DNA of 64,000 nt from Triatoma infestans (lineage: Eukaryota; Arthropoda; Insecta; Hemiptera; Reduviidae). The stretch covers positions 1-64,000 of the forward strand of contig JAAEAF010000665.1 of assembly GCA_011037195.1 (NCBI GenBank), written 5' to 3'. The notes beneath the pieces were generated by a model. The model was given only the letters and a program-made list of their open reading frames with translations, did not search any database and had not been told where the DNA came from. Positions 1 to 9,617 of this stretch are shown here, piece by piece (position 1 is the first letter of the stretch; every line of letters begins with the position of its first letter). The position numbers and the translations under genes are program-made.

Positions 1-27
1 TTTACCGCAAATTTCGCACTCCATCAT
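1..27 (-). CDS. N-terminus of a putative C2H2 zinc-finger protein (partial, runs off the left edge)
   Basis: Reading leftwards, two consecutive ATG codons (27-25 and 24-22) open a peptide that reads M-M-E-C-E-I-C-G-K before the window ends. The C-x2-C-G-K string is the first half of a classical C2H2 zinc finger, a DNA-binding nuclear domain family. The second ATG has G at +4. A canonical promoter, a short first exon and good splice acceptors lie immediately upstream on the same strand. Only nine codons are visible, so finger number, partner domains and target are unknown. An alternative splice at the AG at 20-19 would start the exon at the same TGC codon. The family call rests on a short motif and on context. 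Confidence 0.5.
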
Positions 28-90
28 ATTCACACATAAACACAGAAATTAAATGTATACAAATATATATATATATTTATAGAAATAAAA

Positions 91-311
91 CTAATTACCT
101 AAGAAAAACTAATTACTAAACCTAAGAAAAAATTATTTACAATATTATATATACACGAAATGAAAACTTAATGAAATAATTACACGAAAAAAAAATTAAA
201 ACTAATTACCTAAGAAAAACTAATTACTAAACCTAAGAAAAAATTATTTACAATATTATATATACACGAAATGAAAACTTAATGCAATAATTACACGAAA
301 AAAATATTAAA
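91..311 (-). repeat. 111-bp tandem duplication carrying duplicated 3' splice acceptors
   Basis: The segment starting at 91 is repeated almost perfectly from 202 (period 111 bp), and a decayed third piece continues to about 390. On the minus strand each unit holds two polypyrimidine-AG acceptor-like sites, TTTTTTCTTAG followed by GTTTAG and TTTTTCTTAG followed by GTAATTAG. They lie between the first-exon donor (447-446) and the ATG at 27. Up to four candidate acceptors could therefore start exon 2, all within 5' untranslated sequence. Confidence 0.6.
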
Positions 312-447
312 GAACGAAAATATTAATATAATGCAAACAGAAAACTTAATGAAATAATACAACGAAAAAAATTAAAGAAACGAAAATATATATATATATT
401 TAGTATACAACAAAAGAAAAAAGCAGATTTAAAATAATATTACTTAC

Positions 448-494
448 AGTTTAGAAGATCTTATTGATGTTGACACTAAAGCACTTACTTAACT
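448..494 (-). other. Putative untranslated first exon of the leftward gene
   Basis: It starts at the A of a TCAGTT initiator (A at 494) and ends at a strong donor, CT followed by GTAAGT (GT at 447-446). A second GTAAGT donor lies at 488-483. The exon has no ATG, so translation would begin in the next exon at 27. The boundaries are inferred from sequence signals only. Confidence 0.45.
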
Positions 495-626
495 GAATGA
501 TTCTGCTGGAACTCGCACTCGCCTTATATACCCTCGGAAAAAAGCTCAAGCTTCAATCCTATTGGCTGTTGAGTATGGTGACATCATTTTCTCGCAATTC
601 TATTGGCTGATGAGAATGACGTCACC
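491..626 (-). promoter_or_regulatory. TATA/initiator promoter with CCAAT and CRE boxes, firing leftwards
   Basis: On the minus strand the order is: a perfect CRE (TGACGTCA, 625-618), a CCAAT box in AGCCAATAG, a CRE-like TGATGTCACC, a second AGCCAATAGG, TATATAAG (530-523), and a TCAGTT initiator (496-491) about 30-36 bp downstream. Spacing and order are those of a textbook RNA polymerase II core promoter. TCAGTT matches the arthropod initiator. The repeated CCAAT/CRE pair suggests a local duplication of the proximal enhancer. It would drive the zinc-finger-like gene running off the left edge. Confidence 0.6.
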
Positions 627-703
627 TACCCTGTGTGTTAAGTGAAACGCGCACGGTAGAACTTGCAAAATGTTATTCGTACTAGGCGAGCTCAAAGTCC
701 AGT

Positions 704-2040
704 TTAATAAATCAATACGGTGAAATATATATTTTTTCTTGTTCCGCACGGTAGAATGGGCAAAATGTTATATATATATATACTGGACAAGTTTAAAGTC
801 CACTTTAATAAATGAATATGTTGAGACATTTCCTGTTGCACGTTTGTACAAATCAAGTATTTTTTTTTTCGATGTTTTAGCAAGAGTAAGAAATAAATAC
901 AAATGAACATGTTGAGACATGTCATGTTGCACGGTATGACGCAATACGTACAAATCTAGTATTTTATTTTTTTTTCGATGTTTTAGCGAGAGTAAGAAAT
1001 AAATAAAATGAACATGTTGAGACATGTCATGTTGCACGGTATGACGCAATACGTACAAATCAAATATTTTGTTCGATGTTTTAGCAAGAGTAAGAAATAA
1101 ATTAAAATGAACATGTTGAGACATGTCATGTTGTACGGTATGACGCAATACGTACAAATCTAGTATTTTATTTTTTTCGATGTTTTAGCAAGAGTAAGAA
1201 ATAAATTAAAATGAACATGTTGAGACATGTCATGTTGCATGGTATGACGCAATACGTACAAATCTAGTATTTTATTTTTTTCGATGTTTTAGCAAGAGTA
1301 AGACATAAATTAAAATGAACATGTTGAGACATGTCATGTTGCACGGTATGACGCAATACGTACAAATCTAGTATTTTATTTTTTTCGATGTTTTAGCAAG
1401 AGTAAGACATAAATTAAAATGAACATGTTGAGACATGTCATGTTGCACGGTATGACGCAATACGTACAAATCTAGTATTTTGTTGATGTTTTAGCAAGAG
1501 TAAGAAATAAATTAAAATGAACATGTAGAGACATGTCATGTTGCATGGTATGACGCAATACGTACAAATCTAGTATTTTTCCAAGTTTTGGCGAGAATAT
1601 GAAATAGACAGGCTCAGTATAATACAATTAAGTCAGCAGTGGTGTGACGTCATGTTTAGATACTTTCTGTTGCAAGTTTGTACAAATCAAGTATTTTTTT
1701 TTCGATATTTTAGCAAGAGTAAGAAATAAATTAAAATGAACATGTAGAGACATGTTATGTTGCACGGTATGACGCAATACGTACAAATCTAGTATATGTC
1801 CAAGTTTTGGCGAGAATATGAAATAGACAGGCTTTAACATGCTCAGTATAATACAATTAAGTCAGCAGTGGTGTGACGTCATGTTTAGATACTTTCTGTT
1901 GCAAGTTTGTACAAATCAAGTATTTTTTTATAGATATTTTAGCATTAGTAAGAAAAAAATTAAAATGAACATGTTGAGACATGTCATATTGCATGGTACG
2001 TCTCAATACGTCCAAATTTTGTTAGCAGTGGTGTGACGTC
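704..2040. repeat. ~104-bp tandem array (nine recognisable units plus degenerate flanks)
   Basis: Unit landmarks (GAACATGT...) lie at 905, 1010, 1109, 1213, 1317, 1421, 1519, 1738 and 1967. The spacing is 98-105 bp, then a 219-229-bp higher-order unit that adds a GTGTGACGTCATG block. A degenerate unit begins near 813. Each unit has the same order: GAACATGTTG, AGACATGTCA, a TTGCACGGTATGACGCAATA block, a T-rich run and AGCAAGAGTAAGAAATAAAT. Apparent reading frames through the array are by-products of the repeat. The array sits directly upstream of the leftward promoter. Confidence 0.9.
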
Positions 2041-2160
2041 ATACAGGGTAGTACATTTATAGCTCACCAGAATGCGCATTTGAGCAGACCTTAATGACGT
2101 CACATAGCCGCCATGTTGGTTTATAGAGGGAGAATTGGGCGTGGCCTAAACACTCATCCA
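2028..2160. promoter_or_regulatory. CRE/YY1-like motif cluster between the two tandem arrays
   Basis: This short G+C-richer stretch contains two CRE palindromes (near 2033 and 2094), a YY1-type box GCCGCCATGTTGG (2107-2119) and the first GGGCGTGGCC box of the next array. No TATA box or clear start is seen here. It could be a distal part of the leftward promoter or an independent regulatory patch. Function is inferred only from motif matches. Confidence 0.3.
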
Positions 2161-2480
2161 GTTCGATGATTGGTCAGTTGGAGAGGGAGAGGGGGGTGGC
2201 TTAAATGCACGTCGAGTTCAATGATTGGCCAGTTAGAAAGGGGTGGGGGTATGTGGGCGTGGCCTAAGTGGTCGTCCCGTTCGATGATTGGCCAGTCGGA
2301 GAGGAGTGGGGGTAAAGGGGTGTGGCCTAAGTGGTCGTCCAGTTCGATGATTGGTCAGTCAGGAGAGGAGTGGGGGTAAAGGGGCGTGTCCTAAGTGGTC
2401 GTCCAGTTCGATGATTGGTCAGTCGGAGAGGGTTGGGGGTAGTGGGCGTGGCTTAAGTGCTCATCCAGTTCGACGACAAA
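2161..2480. repeat. ~63-bp G+C-rich minisatellite of CCAAT and GC/CACC boxes
   Basis: GTTCGATGATTGGYCAG recurs at 2161, 2216, 2279, 2342 and 2406, with a partial unit at 2469 (periods 55, 63, 63, 64, 63). Each unit also has a purine-rich GGAGAGG...GGGGGTA block and GGCGTGGCCTAA (KLF/Sp-like). The ATTGG motifs are CCAAT boxes on the minus strand, the same orientation as in the proximal leftward promoter. Composition differs sharply from the A+T-rich surroundings. The open frames here are by-products of a period divisible by three. Confidence 0.85.
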
Positions 2481-2499
2481 AAAGGTGTCCCAGAATCGG

Positions 2500-3228
2500 C
2501 ATTTCCCCTCTACTCATCCCTCCCCCAAAAGTCCTCTTAAATGACTTTACTCAGAGAAATGTTTCAAATAAAAGTTGTAACTCTTTAAATGAGAAATTCA
2601 CATAGTTAAGTTAAAGAAAATTGTTTCAGTCGTTTTAGAGAAAATAGCAGAAAACTGAAAAATACTTTCTAGTAAAAATGTACTTCTGGAAATCCGATAT
2701 TTTTCAAACTCGGAATTTCAACAATATATTTAAGTGTAATTAATATTATATAGATGACAGAATTGTATAATAAATTGAAATAGTACTTGAGAGGAAAACC
2801 TACCACCCACCGCTCCCCAAAAGTGCCCTTAAATGAATTTTCCCGGAGAAATGTTTCAAATAAAAGTTGTAGCTCATAGTATGTATAGTTGATATATTAA
2901 GTTTAAAGAAAATCGTTGTAGGCATTTTGGAGAAAGTCGCAAAAAGTGAAGAAAAAAAAATCAATAAAATGGTACTTCCGGTTGGAAAGGAATTTCAAGA
3001 CAATTTACTGTCGGATTCTGTGATAATATGAAGTTTGAATTTTCTACGATTTTTCGTTTTTGACCTATGCTGTTCACACACACATACACACGTAGACCAT
3101 TTTCTAAAAACCACTATTTTGGACCGCAGGGGACCTCAAAACGTATATTTCCGGTGAAAACTCGATATCGAAAATTTGACATGATTATAATACTTCCTCT
3201 TACTAAGTAAGAAAAAGAGGAAGTAAAA
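2500..3228 (-). repeat. Family F repeat, partial copy
   Basis: It matches full copies at 17.56-18.56 and 53.07-54.05 kb in order: the C-rich CCCCAAAAGTGCCCTTAAATGAA block (about 2812 on), the AAATGTTTCAAATAAAAGTTGTAG block, an ACTTCCGGT motif near 2974, a microsatellite remnant, ATTTCCGGTGAAAACTCGATATCG, and the terminal TTCCTCTTACT...AGTAAG hairpin. A second C-rich block near 2510 shows part of another internal unit. Non-coding. Confidence 0.75.
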
Positions 3229-3489
3229 AAAAAAAAAAATCAATTTAAAATATTCATATGATTTTCTCTTACTTTAATTCTTACAATTGTAAGGGCAATT
3301 CTATTCCAAAACATGGAACTTTTTGCCAGCTAGATTAAGAAACCCATCTATAATATTAATATGGCACTGTAGAGGGAAACCTAACGTTTACAGCTTCCTC
3401 GAATCGACATTTTCAGATAAAAGCGTTTGAAATAAATTAGAGTTGTTTTTGATAAAATCGGAATCAAATAAAAAAAAAATTTTAAAAAA

Positions 3490-3985
3490 TCTGTTGTGAA
3501 ACACTCACACGACTTTCTATTTGTTTACTTAATATGTAAATTATATTAACGCCACCATTATATAAATTTGAGATTTAACGCCACAAAATTCTGCAAAACT
3601 ATTTAACAAAAAGTTTCTCAGAAAAATGTTTCAAATATTCGTAAAAGTGATAGGTATTTATGAAAGTAGATAGTATATATATATAAATAGTTTATAGAAC
3701 ATCATGGGCACTATTTTCGAGAAAATCGGCGAAATTCTGGGCAAAAAAATTCAGTAAAATCGCACTTCCGGTTGATGGATTTTGTCCGAAACTTTCGTGT
3801 TAAGTGGTAGTATCTAATAAAATATCAAGTTTGAGCTTTCTATGATTTTTTTGTTTTTGTTTTTGAGGTATTTTGTTTACACAGAAAATCACATATACAG
3901 AGTGAGAGTACGAGAAAGATAATAGGCGTAGAGAAGCAAGGTTTCACTTACAGATATCGACGAATAAGAAAAAATAAAAACTTTT
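3490..3985 (-). repeat. Family F repeat, degenerate partial copy
   Basis: It begins with the family's terminal block (CTGTTGTGAAACACTCACAC, then a decayed ACTTTCTCTTAC). It retains AAATGTTTCAAAT, GAGAAAATCG, CACTTCCGGTTGATGG (near 3763) and the decayed right end near 3960. Older than the neighbouring copy. Confidence 0.6.
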
Positions 3986-4919
3986 AGTGAATTCTTACTT
4001 CCAGTAAAAAACAAATCCCCTTAGGACCAGGCCATTCTTCTTCAGGGATCCCCAGGGTATCCCCAGTCTAACAACGCGAACAGCACTTACAGTAATGACA
4101 TTCCCAACATTCACAAAAAATTTACATATAGTGAGACTGCAGAATGGCACTTGATGTCTGTAACTATTTGGCTTTGGCAAACCAATAGACAAACTGTATC
4201 TTACTACCAAACATTCACACTCACACTTAGAAATAATAACATTCTATGTAACGCTGTTCGTTGTATGTGGCTTTATTGTCTTTGCCTTTACATATCTAAC
4301 AATCTGTAAATCAATATTGATGGCAATCTTTACGTCGGCTCACTGTAAGTAATAAAGAATATCAATTTCGACTTTCGGAGACTTTTATTTTTATGCTGCT
4401 GCTGATACCAATGTACATATGGATAAGAATGAAAGATACTCATCAAATCCTAAGAAAAATAAAATCCACGGCAAACTTATTGGTTTTATCCTGTACTGAG
4501 GCATATAAAAAAAAAATGATTTTAATCAAATTCAGGGATATGAATCAAATTCAGGATATTTAATCAACTAGGGATATGAAAGGCTTAGAAAATGTCAGAT
4601 TCTTCTGGAAGACCATCCAGGAACTCTGGGATCATTAAGAGATCTTTTGTTTCATTTTTTACCTATAGACAAGCATCTTCGTACCTTTCCTCAACTTCAG
4701 GATGTGCTTGATTGAACAGCGTGATATCACCGCTGATACAAAGCAAAGTCACGATACATACTGTGTGTATGAGAGAGCGTGTGCGTGTAGTGAGAGAGAG
4801 AGAAAGAGATGTGGAGAGTGATACACTAAAGTAAGTAAGTACCAAGACTTTGGACTTAGCAAGCGTAAGATATCATACTGTTTATCAAGACATCCTAAAA
4901 AGAGGGAGAGGAGAAAGTA
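3986..4919. other. Unassigned A+T-rich sequence
   Basis: No convincing coding region, repeat family or RNA gene is visible. Short open frames here lack recognisable motifs. A short GA-rich microsatellite lies near 4790-4815. Confidence 0.5.
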
Positions 4920-4975
4920 CAAAACCGGCCAATGACCACAAAATGAAGCAGACTATCTTGGAAAAAAAGTCATAT
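4920..4975 (+). repeat. Fragment of a Penelope-type palindrome arm
   Basis: AAAACCGGCCAATGACCACA and AAATGAAGCAGACTATC match the arms of the palindromes at 16.0 and 61.5 kb (GAAACCGGTCGATGACCACA, then AAATGAAGCAGACTATC). Only one arm is present. Confidence 0.5.
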
Positions 4976-5169
4976 TTTCCAGCATTGAAGGCTAAATCAG
5001 CTTTAACATACTCCTAAAAAAAATCTCTTCCATTTTGGTTCAATGCTTACACGAGGAATGCAGCCATCAGAGCAAGAAGTCTCTGGTAATTGTACGTATA
5101 CTATGTTGCTGTATGTTTGTAAATAAATTTAGATTCTGATATGCGAATAAATACTTTCTCTTATTACAT

Positions 5170-5265
5170 TCATTAATTTCTCTTACTCCTTATAAGAGAA
5201 AATAATTGCGATTATGTCAGATTATAGAAATAGTTTTCACCCTCTCCGAAATTTTGAGGTCCTCT

Positions 5266-5309
<44 letters not shown>

Positions 5310-5480
5310 TGACCAATATATCTCAAAAACGAAAACTTGCAGCAAATTCAAATTTGATTTTCTCTGTTTAGGTACTGCATCTAAAAATCCACAATTACTA
5401 TATCGAGAAAACCATGAATCCGGAAGTAACGACTTACTGAACTTTTTTCCCCTTCAGTATTTCACGATTTTCTTTAAATT
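5170..5480 (+). repeat. Family F repeat, 5'-end fragment with (GT)n
   Basis: TCTTACTCCTTATAAGAGAA at the start matches the terminal hairpin. AGTTTTCACC, TTTGAGGTCC, a (GT)n run (about 5267-5306), ATATCTCAAAAACGAAAAC and the CCGGAAGT block (near 5420) follow in family order. The open frame through it is not a gene. Confidence 0.6.
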
Positions 5481-5518
5481 TTTGTATACTATCAACAAAT
5501 ATACTTTTGAGAATATGT

Positions 5519-5830
5519 TTATAATAGAATCCGAAGAGAGGGATCTAAAGCGAGTGAGGCACAAAATTGTCTAGAGTGGGAGACTGCATATATACAGCTT
5601 CGCAGCCCTAGTAGTGTCTTTAGAACAGTTTATACAGCAGTTACAACGTGTCAGCAACCAACTACTACCCTTCTCATCACTCAGGCTAAATCTCTCCCCA
5701 CTTAATTTCTATTCACATGGAAAGGTCCTGGCAGTTTTGTGTCTCTATTTTATTATACAGTGTTCAGCATTCATTCTAGCTTATTTCTCAAAAACCCTTC
5801 CTTACTAATTTCTCTCCTTCTCATACCTAT
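5519..5830 (+). mobile_element. TGT/ACA-type non-autonomous element, copy a (degenerate)
   Basis: It shares with the intact copy at 6380-6667 the blocks AATAGAATCCGAAGAGAGG, AGAGTGGGAGACT, a TATA-like GCATATATACAGC, and CAGTTTATACAGCAGTTACA followed by ACGTGTCAGCAACCAACTA. Its right half matches the 44.5-45.8 kb copy instead (TTCAGCATTCATTCTAGC, TTTCTCTCCTTCTC). The ends are decayed and no target duplication was found. Confidence 0.6.
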
Positions 5831-5949
5831 TCTAATTTTTTCCTCATAAAAAAAATTAATTTCATTTATATTAGTTCATTTTATTAAGTTTAGATTTTCC
5901 TATTAATATAATATTGAAGACAGTAAGAATGATAAATTTGCAATTACAA

Positions 5950-6375
5950 CTATGTAAACTGCGGTAAGAGAAAGTTGTGTGAGTGTTTCACGCCAGATTT
6001 TTGTTTTATTTCAAGGGGCAAACAATGAAGTTTTATAAAAAGAAACATTTCAAAATTATTATACTCCCATTGATGACTAAGTTAGCCTGGTTAGTAATGT
6101 TTCATAACAAAAGACCTTTTACAATAATAGGATGTAAAAAATATAATTTCGAATCAAATAATAATAATAATAATAATTAGAAAATGAATAGCAGCGGTTT
6201 GATATGAACAGGAGCGTGAAGTGGCGTGTGGTTTTTACTTCCGTCCAGATACATATACAAGTTCAGTCACCAAATACAAATACAATAGGAATGGATGGAT
6301 GCTATTCATTTTTAAAAACAGGATGAAACCAATCTATTAACTACAGAAATATTTAGAATAATCAGAGCCTGTAAA
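5950..6375. other. Unassigned sequence beginning with a family F end fragment
   Basis: At 5963-6000 the family F terminal block (GTAAGAGAAAGTTGTGTGAG, then TGTTTCACGCCAGATTTT) is present alone. An (AAT)n run sits at 6159-6178. Nothing else is recognised. Confidence 0.5.
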
Positions 6376-6379
6376 GGAA

Positions 6380-6667
6380 TGTAATAGGATCCGAAGAGAG
6401 GAATTTAAAGCAGAGAGAGAGAGAGACACACACACAAAATTGAGTATCACACTCGCTACTTAGTCCAGACTAGAGTGGGAAACTCTGTTTAAATACATCT
6501 GCGCTAGCCCTACAGGGGAGAGTTTTTAGGACAGTTTATACAGCAGTTACAACGTGTCAGCAACCAATTACTACCCTTCTCTTCAGATCCTAGCGAGTGA
6601 GACTCTCAATAAATCTTGTGTCTCTCTCTCTCTCTGCTTTAAATCCCTCTCTTCGGATCCTATTACA
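6380..6667 (+). mobile_element. TGT/ACA-type non-autonomous element, copy b (288 bp, best preserved)
   Basis: It begins TGTAATAGGATCCGAAGAGA and ends with the inverse, TCTTCGGATCCTATTACA. The termini are inverted for about 75 bp, including the CAGAGAGAGAGAGA...CACA block. Flanking pentamers are AGGAA (6375-6379) and CGGAA (6668-6672), a 4/5 match. The core carries TTTAAATACAT and the conserved TATACAGCAGTTACAACG block but no reading frame. TGTNR ends, long inverted termini and a 5-bp duplication are known for Ginger-type DNA transposons; an odd solo LTR is the alternative. Confidence 0.65.
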
Positions 6668-6672
6668 CGGAA

Positions 6673-7224
6673 CATCACATTTTTTACAGCAGCTTCATAA
6701 GAAATTGATTAGAAAAAAAAAAAAAGAAAGTAATTTTAGAGAATCATATATGAACGAAATCTAAATAAATTACTAGAGACTTTTTCTTAATAATATTACT
6801 TGAATGGTATTCCTGATGTCTTACAATATAATTTCAAAGGCTAATAATTAAAAGATTAACAACAGCCCTTTAAAACTTCTCTTACTGATTCGGGAACACA
6901 TTCTTTTATATAAAAGCAAGGGCGTAGGGATATTGCACTAAAGAACACATTATTGAAAGCAATTTAGTTCCCCTGTCAGTATTTCCCTAATAAGATTGAC
7001 AAATTAAATGAAAGCCAACGTAAATTGGGATTCCTTTATTAAGTAAATTGGCGTAAATTCCAATTATTTCGCCAAACTTCTTTCTCATTTAGGGATTAAA
7101 TAAAATGAAATAAAATAAAAAAATCTTTACACTATTATAATTCGTATATACATTAAATAAACTCAGAAAAATAGAAATACAAAATATATACTTAAAATGA
7201 TTATATATCTGACTATTTTGGATA
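6673..7224. other. Unassigned A+T-rich sequence
   Basis: No coding region or recognised repeat was seen. Confidence 0.5.
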
Positions 7225-7660
7225 TGTTTAAAGACCATTCTACATTATATTAATTTTGGAATTGAGTTTTCACCGGAAGTAGATGATTTGAGGTCTCCTG
7301 AGTACGAATAAAATGTTTTTAGGAAATGGTCTGTGTGTGAACAAAAATAATTTTATAAAACGAAAAGACTCGCAGGGTGCTCAATCTTGGTATTCCTACT
7401 ACTACGGTACTTACTACCTACTATCCATGGCATCTGACATTGAAGGTTTCAGGGCAAAATTCTTCAACCGTAAGTATTGATTTTATTGACTTTTTTATTT
7501 CAGTTTTTCGTGATTTTTTTTCTTGTAAACGGTTCCAACGATTTTCTTGGAACTCTTATAACTATCTACATTACATAAATGTCTATCACTTTTATTTGTA
7601 ATCTTTCCTGGGAAATGTATTTTACGGTGTTTCCGGAGGAACAGCAGCGTTAAGCTTTCC
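7225..7660 (+). repeat. Family F repeat, partial copy
   Basis: GAGTTTTCACCGGAAGTAGA, TTTGAGGTCTCCTGAGTACG, TTAGGAAATGGTCTGTGTGTGAAC and CTTGGTATTCC...ATGGCATCTGACA follow one another as in the full copies. They are followed by the CGATTTTCTTGGAACTCTTATAACTA block (split here by decay) and GGAAATGT. Non-coding despite an open frame. Confidence 0.65.
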
Positions 7661-8045
7661 TTTATAGTACCACTTCCAGCATAATGTATGGTTCTACAAC
7701 TTATATAATATTAGTTTTTCATTAGCTAAGTTTTTTAAAAATTAAAAAAAACAAAAACAAAGCATTTGTTAAAAAAAAACAAATCTATTTGTTTAATTGC
7801 TGACATTTCCATGAAAACTAAATTCATAATAAACACGAGGGGTAAAAAAAAACAAAAAAAAAACAGACAAACTGATATCATAAAGCAGAGTTATTTTTAG
7901 ATTCATTGGAAATAAAAAATGAATAAAACAACCTATAAGTCTCAGGCTTTCTAACGTGAATTGCTGTCTCTTTCTCTCTCTCACTCACACATGTATACCT
8001 ACACTAATATCAGAAGAGAGATTGTTACGTTATCATCAAGACTCC
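7661..8045. other. Unassigned sequence
   Basis: Contains A-rich runs (7740-7870) and a TC-rich stretch (7964-7985); nothing else is recognised. Confidence 0.5.
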
Positions 8046-8260
8046 TAAAGTCTCAAGATTACCACCCCCCTACCCACCAGTATTCACTTAAAATTAATTT
8101 TATCTGGAATATGTTTAAAATATATATCCAAGTGAAATGTTTATAAATGAGCAGTTTATCAAGTATAAAGATAATCATTATAGTTGTTTTCGAGAAAATT
8201 CCCCCTCCCCTCAAAATTCAAAAACTTATTCGAAAAGATGTAAAACATAACATAATTTTA
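8046..8260 (-). repeat. Probable family F fragment, very degenerate
   Basis: A C-rich block (CACCCCCCTACCCACC), AAAATTAATTTTATCTGG, AATATGTTTAAAAT and GTTTTCGAGAAAATTCC follow the minus-strand family F order. Similarity is weak and no ends are identifiable. Confidence 0.35.
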
Positions 8261-8606
8261 ACGTATTTTTTCTTCAAATTTGGTATTTTTAGCGTTTGCA
8301 ATTAATGGACCATAAAATTCGATTAAAGCTGGTGTCTTATTTGTCTCCTGAACAAATCTAAGCCAATTTAATAATTTCTTATGGATTACATTATGTTTAT
8401 CAAGCTTCTTTTTTCAAACGATTTACAACCGACTTAATTGGTCTAAACTGCCTCTAAGTATTAAACTCACGCAAATATTGGGCGGGCATGGAAGGTTATG
8501 GCCAATATCTTCATCGTTTTAAAAACATTCAATGATCCACAGCTGGTCTTGTAATTCTTCTACCCCTTAGATAGTGACTCATTTACTTTTTGAATGCCAA
8601 CGAGAT

Positions 8607-9617
8607 CAGAGTTGGGCAGTAATTCATTACATGAGTATTTAATTACACCTTCAATTATATGAGCAAAACTGGACTGTACTTTCAATAGGAATACAGTTAA
8701 ATGGCCCAAAATATAGAAATAACTGGTTCCAAAGAACAATTACCCCCGCAGGGGGTCGCTGTTGCATGCAGCTTCCTGGGTGTTGCAATCCACGGGTTCC
8801 TAGCACAGTACTCCATGCACTTTCACTACACAACAGGGACAAACACGCCCTTCTCTTGGAGACAGCTTCGGCAAAGGGAGTAAACCCTTCAAATCCAAGG
8901 TCCTCCATTGTATCGGGGGTTGGGCGTAGGGCCGCAACCCTAACCTTAACAAGTCTCGAAACCTCAAATGAGGAGGCTAGGGCCCTACATGGGCTGTAAT
9001 GCCAAGAAGAAGAAGAAAAGAACAATTACACGGAAGTAATTGTAATATCCAATTACAATTACTGTAATCGTTTTAAGTAATTGCATTTACTTTTTCAATT
9101 ACTGTAATTGTAATTGAGGCTCTCAATTACAATTATTTCTTGTAGCTAGGTAATTCTAATTACAATTACAATTACCTGTAATTCAATTACAATTATATGT
9201 ACTTGTATTTTCAGTAATAGAATTACAAATACAAAAAAAAAAAATTGAGTAATTGAACAAAAGTAAACTCTGTCACATTTCCACTCAATAATCTCTTGGG
9301 TTAAATAAATTCGATCTCCCAATTATCATTAAAAATTGGCAAAAATTTCAGGAGAATTCAGTCTCTTGAGTTGTATCTAATTACTTTTTTAAGTGCCATT
9401 TTGGAGTTAATAATTGCAATTACCAATTACAATTACTTGGAATTGCAGAAGTACAATTACAATCATATGTAATTGTATTTGGTAATTGACTTTAGCTCAA
9501 TCAGTAATTGTAATTGTGAACAATTATATGTAATGTAATTTTATTTCTGCAATTTCAAATTACAATAATTGATAAGTAATCGTAATTGTAATTGAAATTA
9601 CGTTTTGCCCAACTCTG
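8607..9617 (+). mobile_element. hAT-type MITE rich in AATTAC repeats, interrupted by a LINE tail
   Basis: The termini are CAGAGTTGGGCAGTAATT (8607 on) and its inverse AATTACGTTTTGCCCAACTCTG, given here in two parts because of length: AATTACGTTTTG then CCCAACTCTG, ending at 9617. Flanking octamers are AACGAGAT (8599-8606) and AACGAGAC (9618-9625), a 7/8 match as expected for hAT. The interior is dense in AATTAC/GTAATT words and has no transposase. About 725 bp remain after removing the nested insertion at 8744-9016. Confidence 0.8.
8744..9016 (+). mobile_element. 5'-truncated LINE 3' end (or LINE-tailed SINE) with an (AAG)n tail
   Basis: The insertion is flanked by a perfect 13-bp duplication, AAAGAACAATTAC (8731-8743 and 9017-9029), and ends in GCTGTAATGCCAAGAAGAAG plus further AAG repeats. 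A sharply higher G+C content than the host MITE also marks its limits. Open frames on both strands have no recognised domain, so it is probably 3' untranslated sequence of a LINE. It lies inside the hAT-type MITE at 8607-9617. Confidence 0.75.

Noticed and set aside
768..1157. 129-residue open frame with internal peptide repeats
   Set aside because: It is a translation of the ~104-bp tandem array and breaks where unit length changes.
704..1980. Regularly spaced direct repeats resembling a CRISPR array
   Set aside because: The whole ~104-bp unit is repeated, with no unique spacers, in a clearly eukaryotic context; it is a minisatellite.
2170..2605. Repetitive open frames over the G+C-rich array
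   Set aside because: The 63-bp period is divisible by three, which creates long frames without coding constraint.
8651..9025. 124-residue minus-strand frame
   Set aside because: It is antisense to a plus-strand LINE tail that has a 13-bp target duplication and an AAG tail.
9030..9600. AATTAC-rich tract as a possible telomere or satellite
   Set aside because: It lies between hAT-type ends with an octamer duplication, so it is the interior of a MITE.
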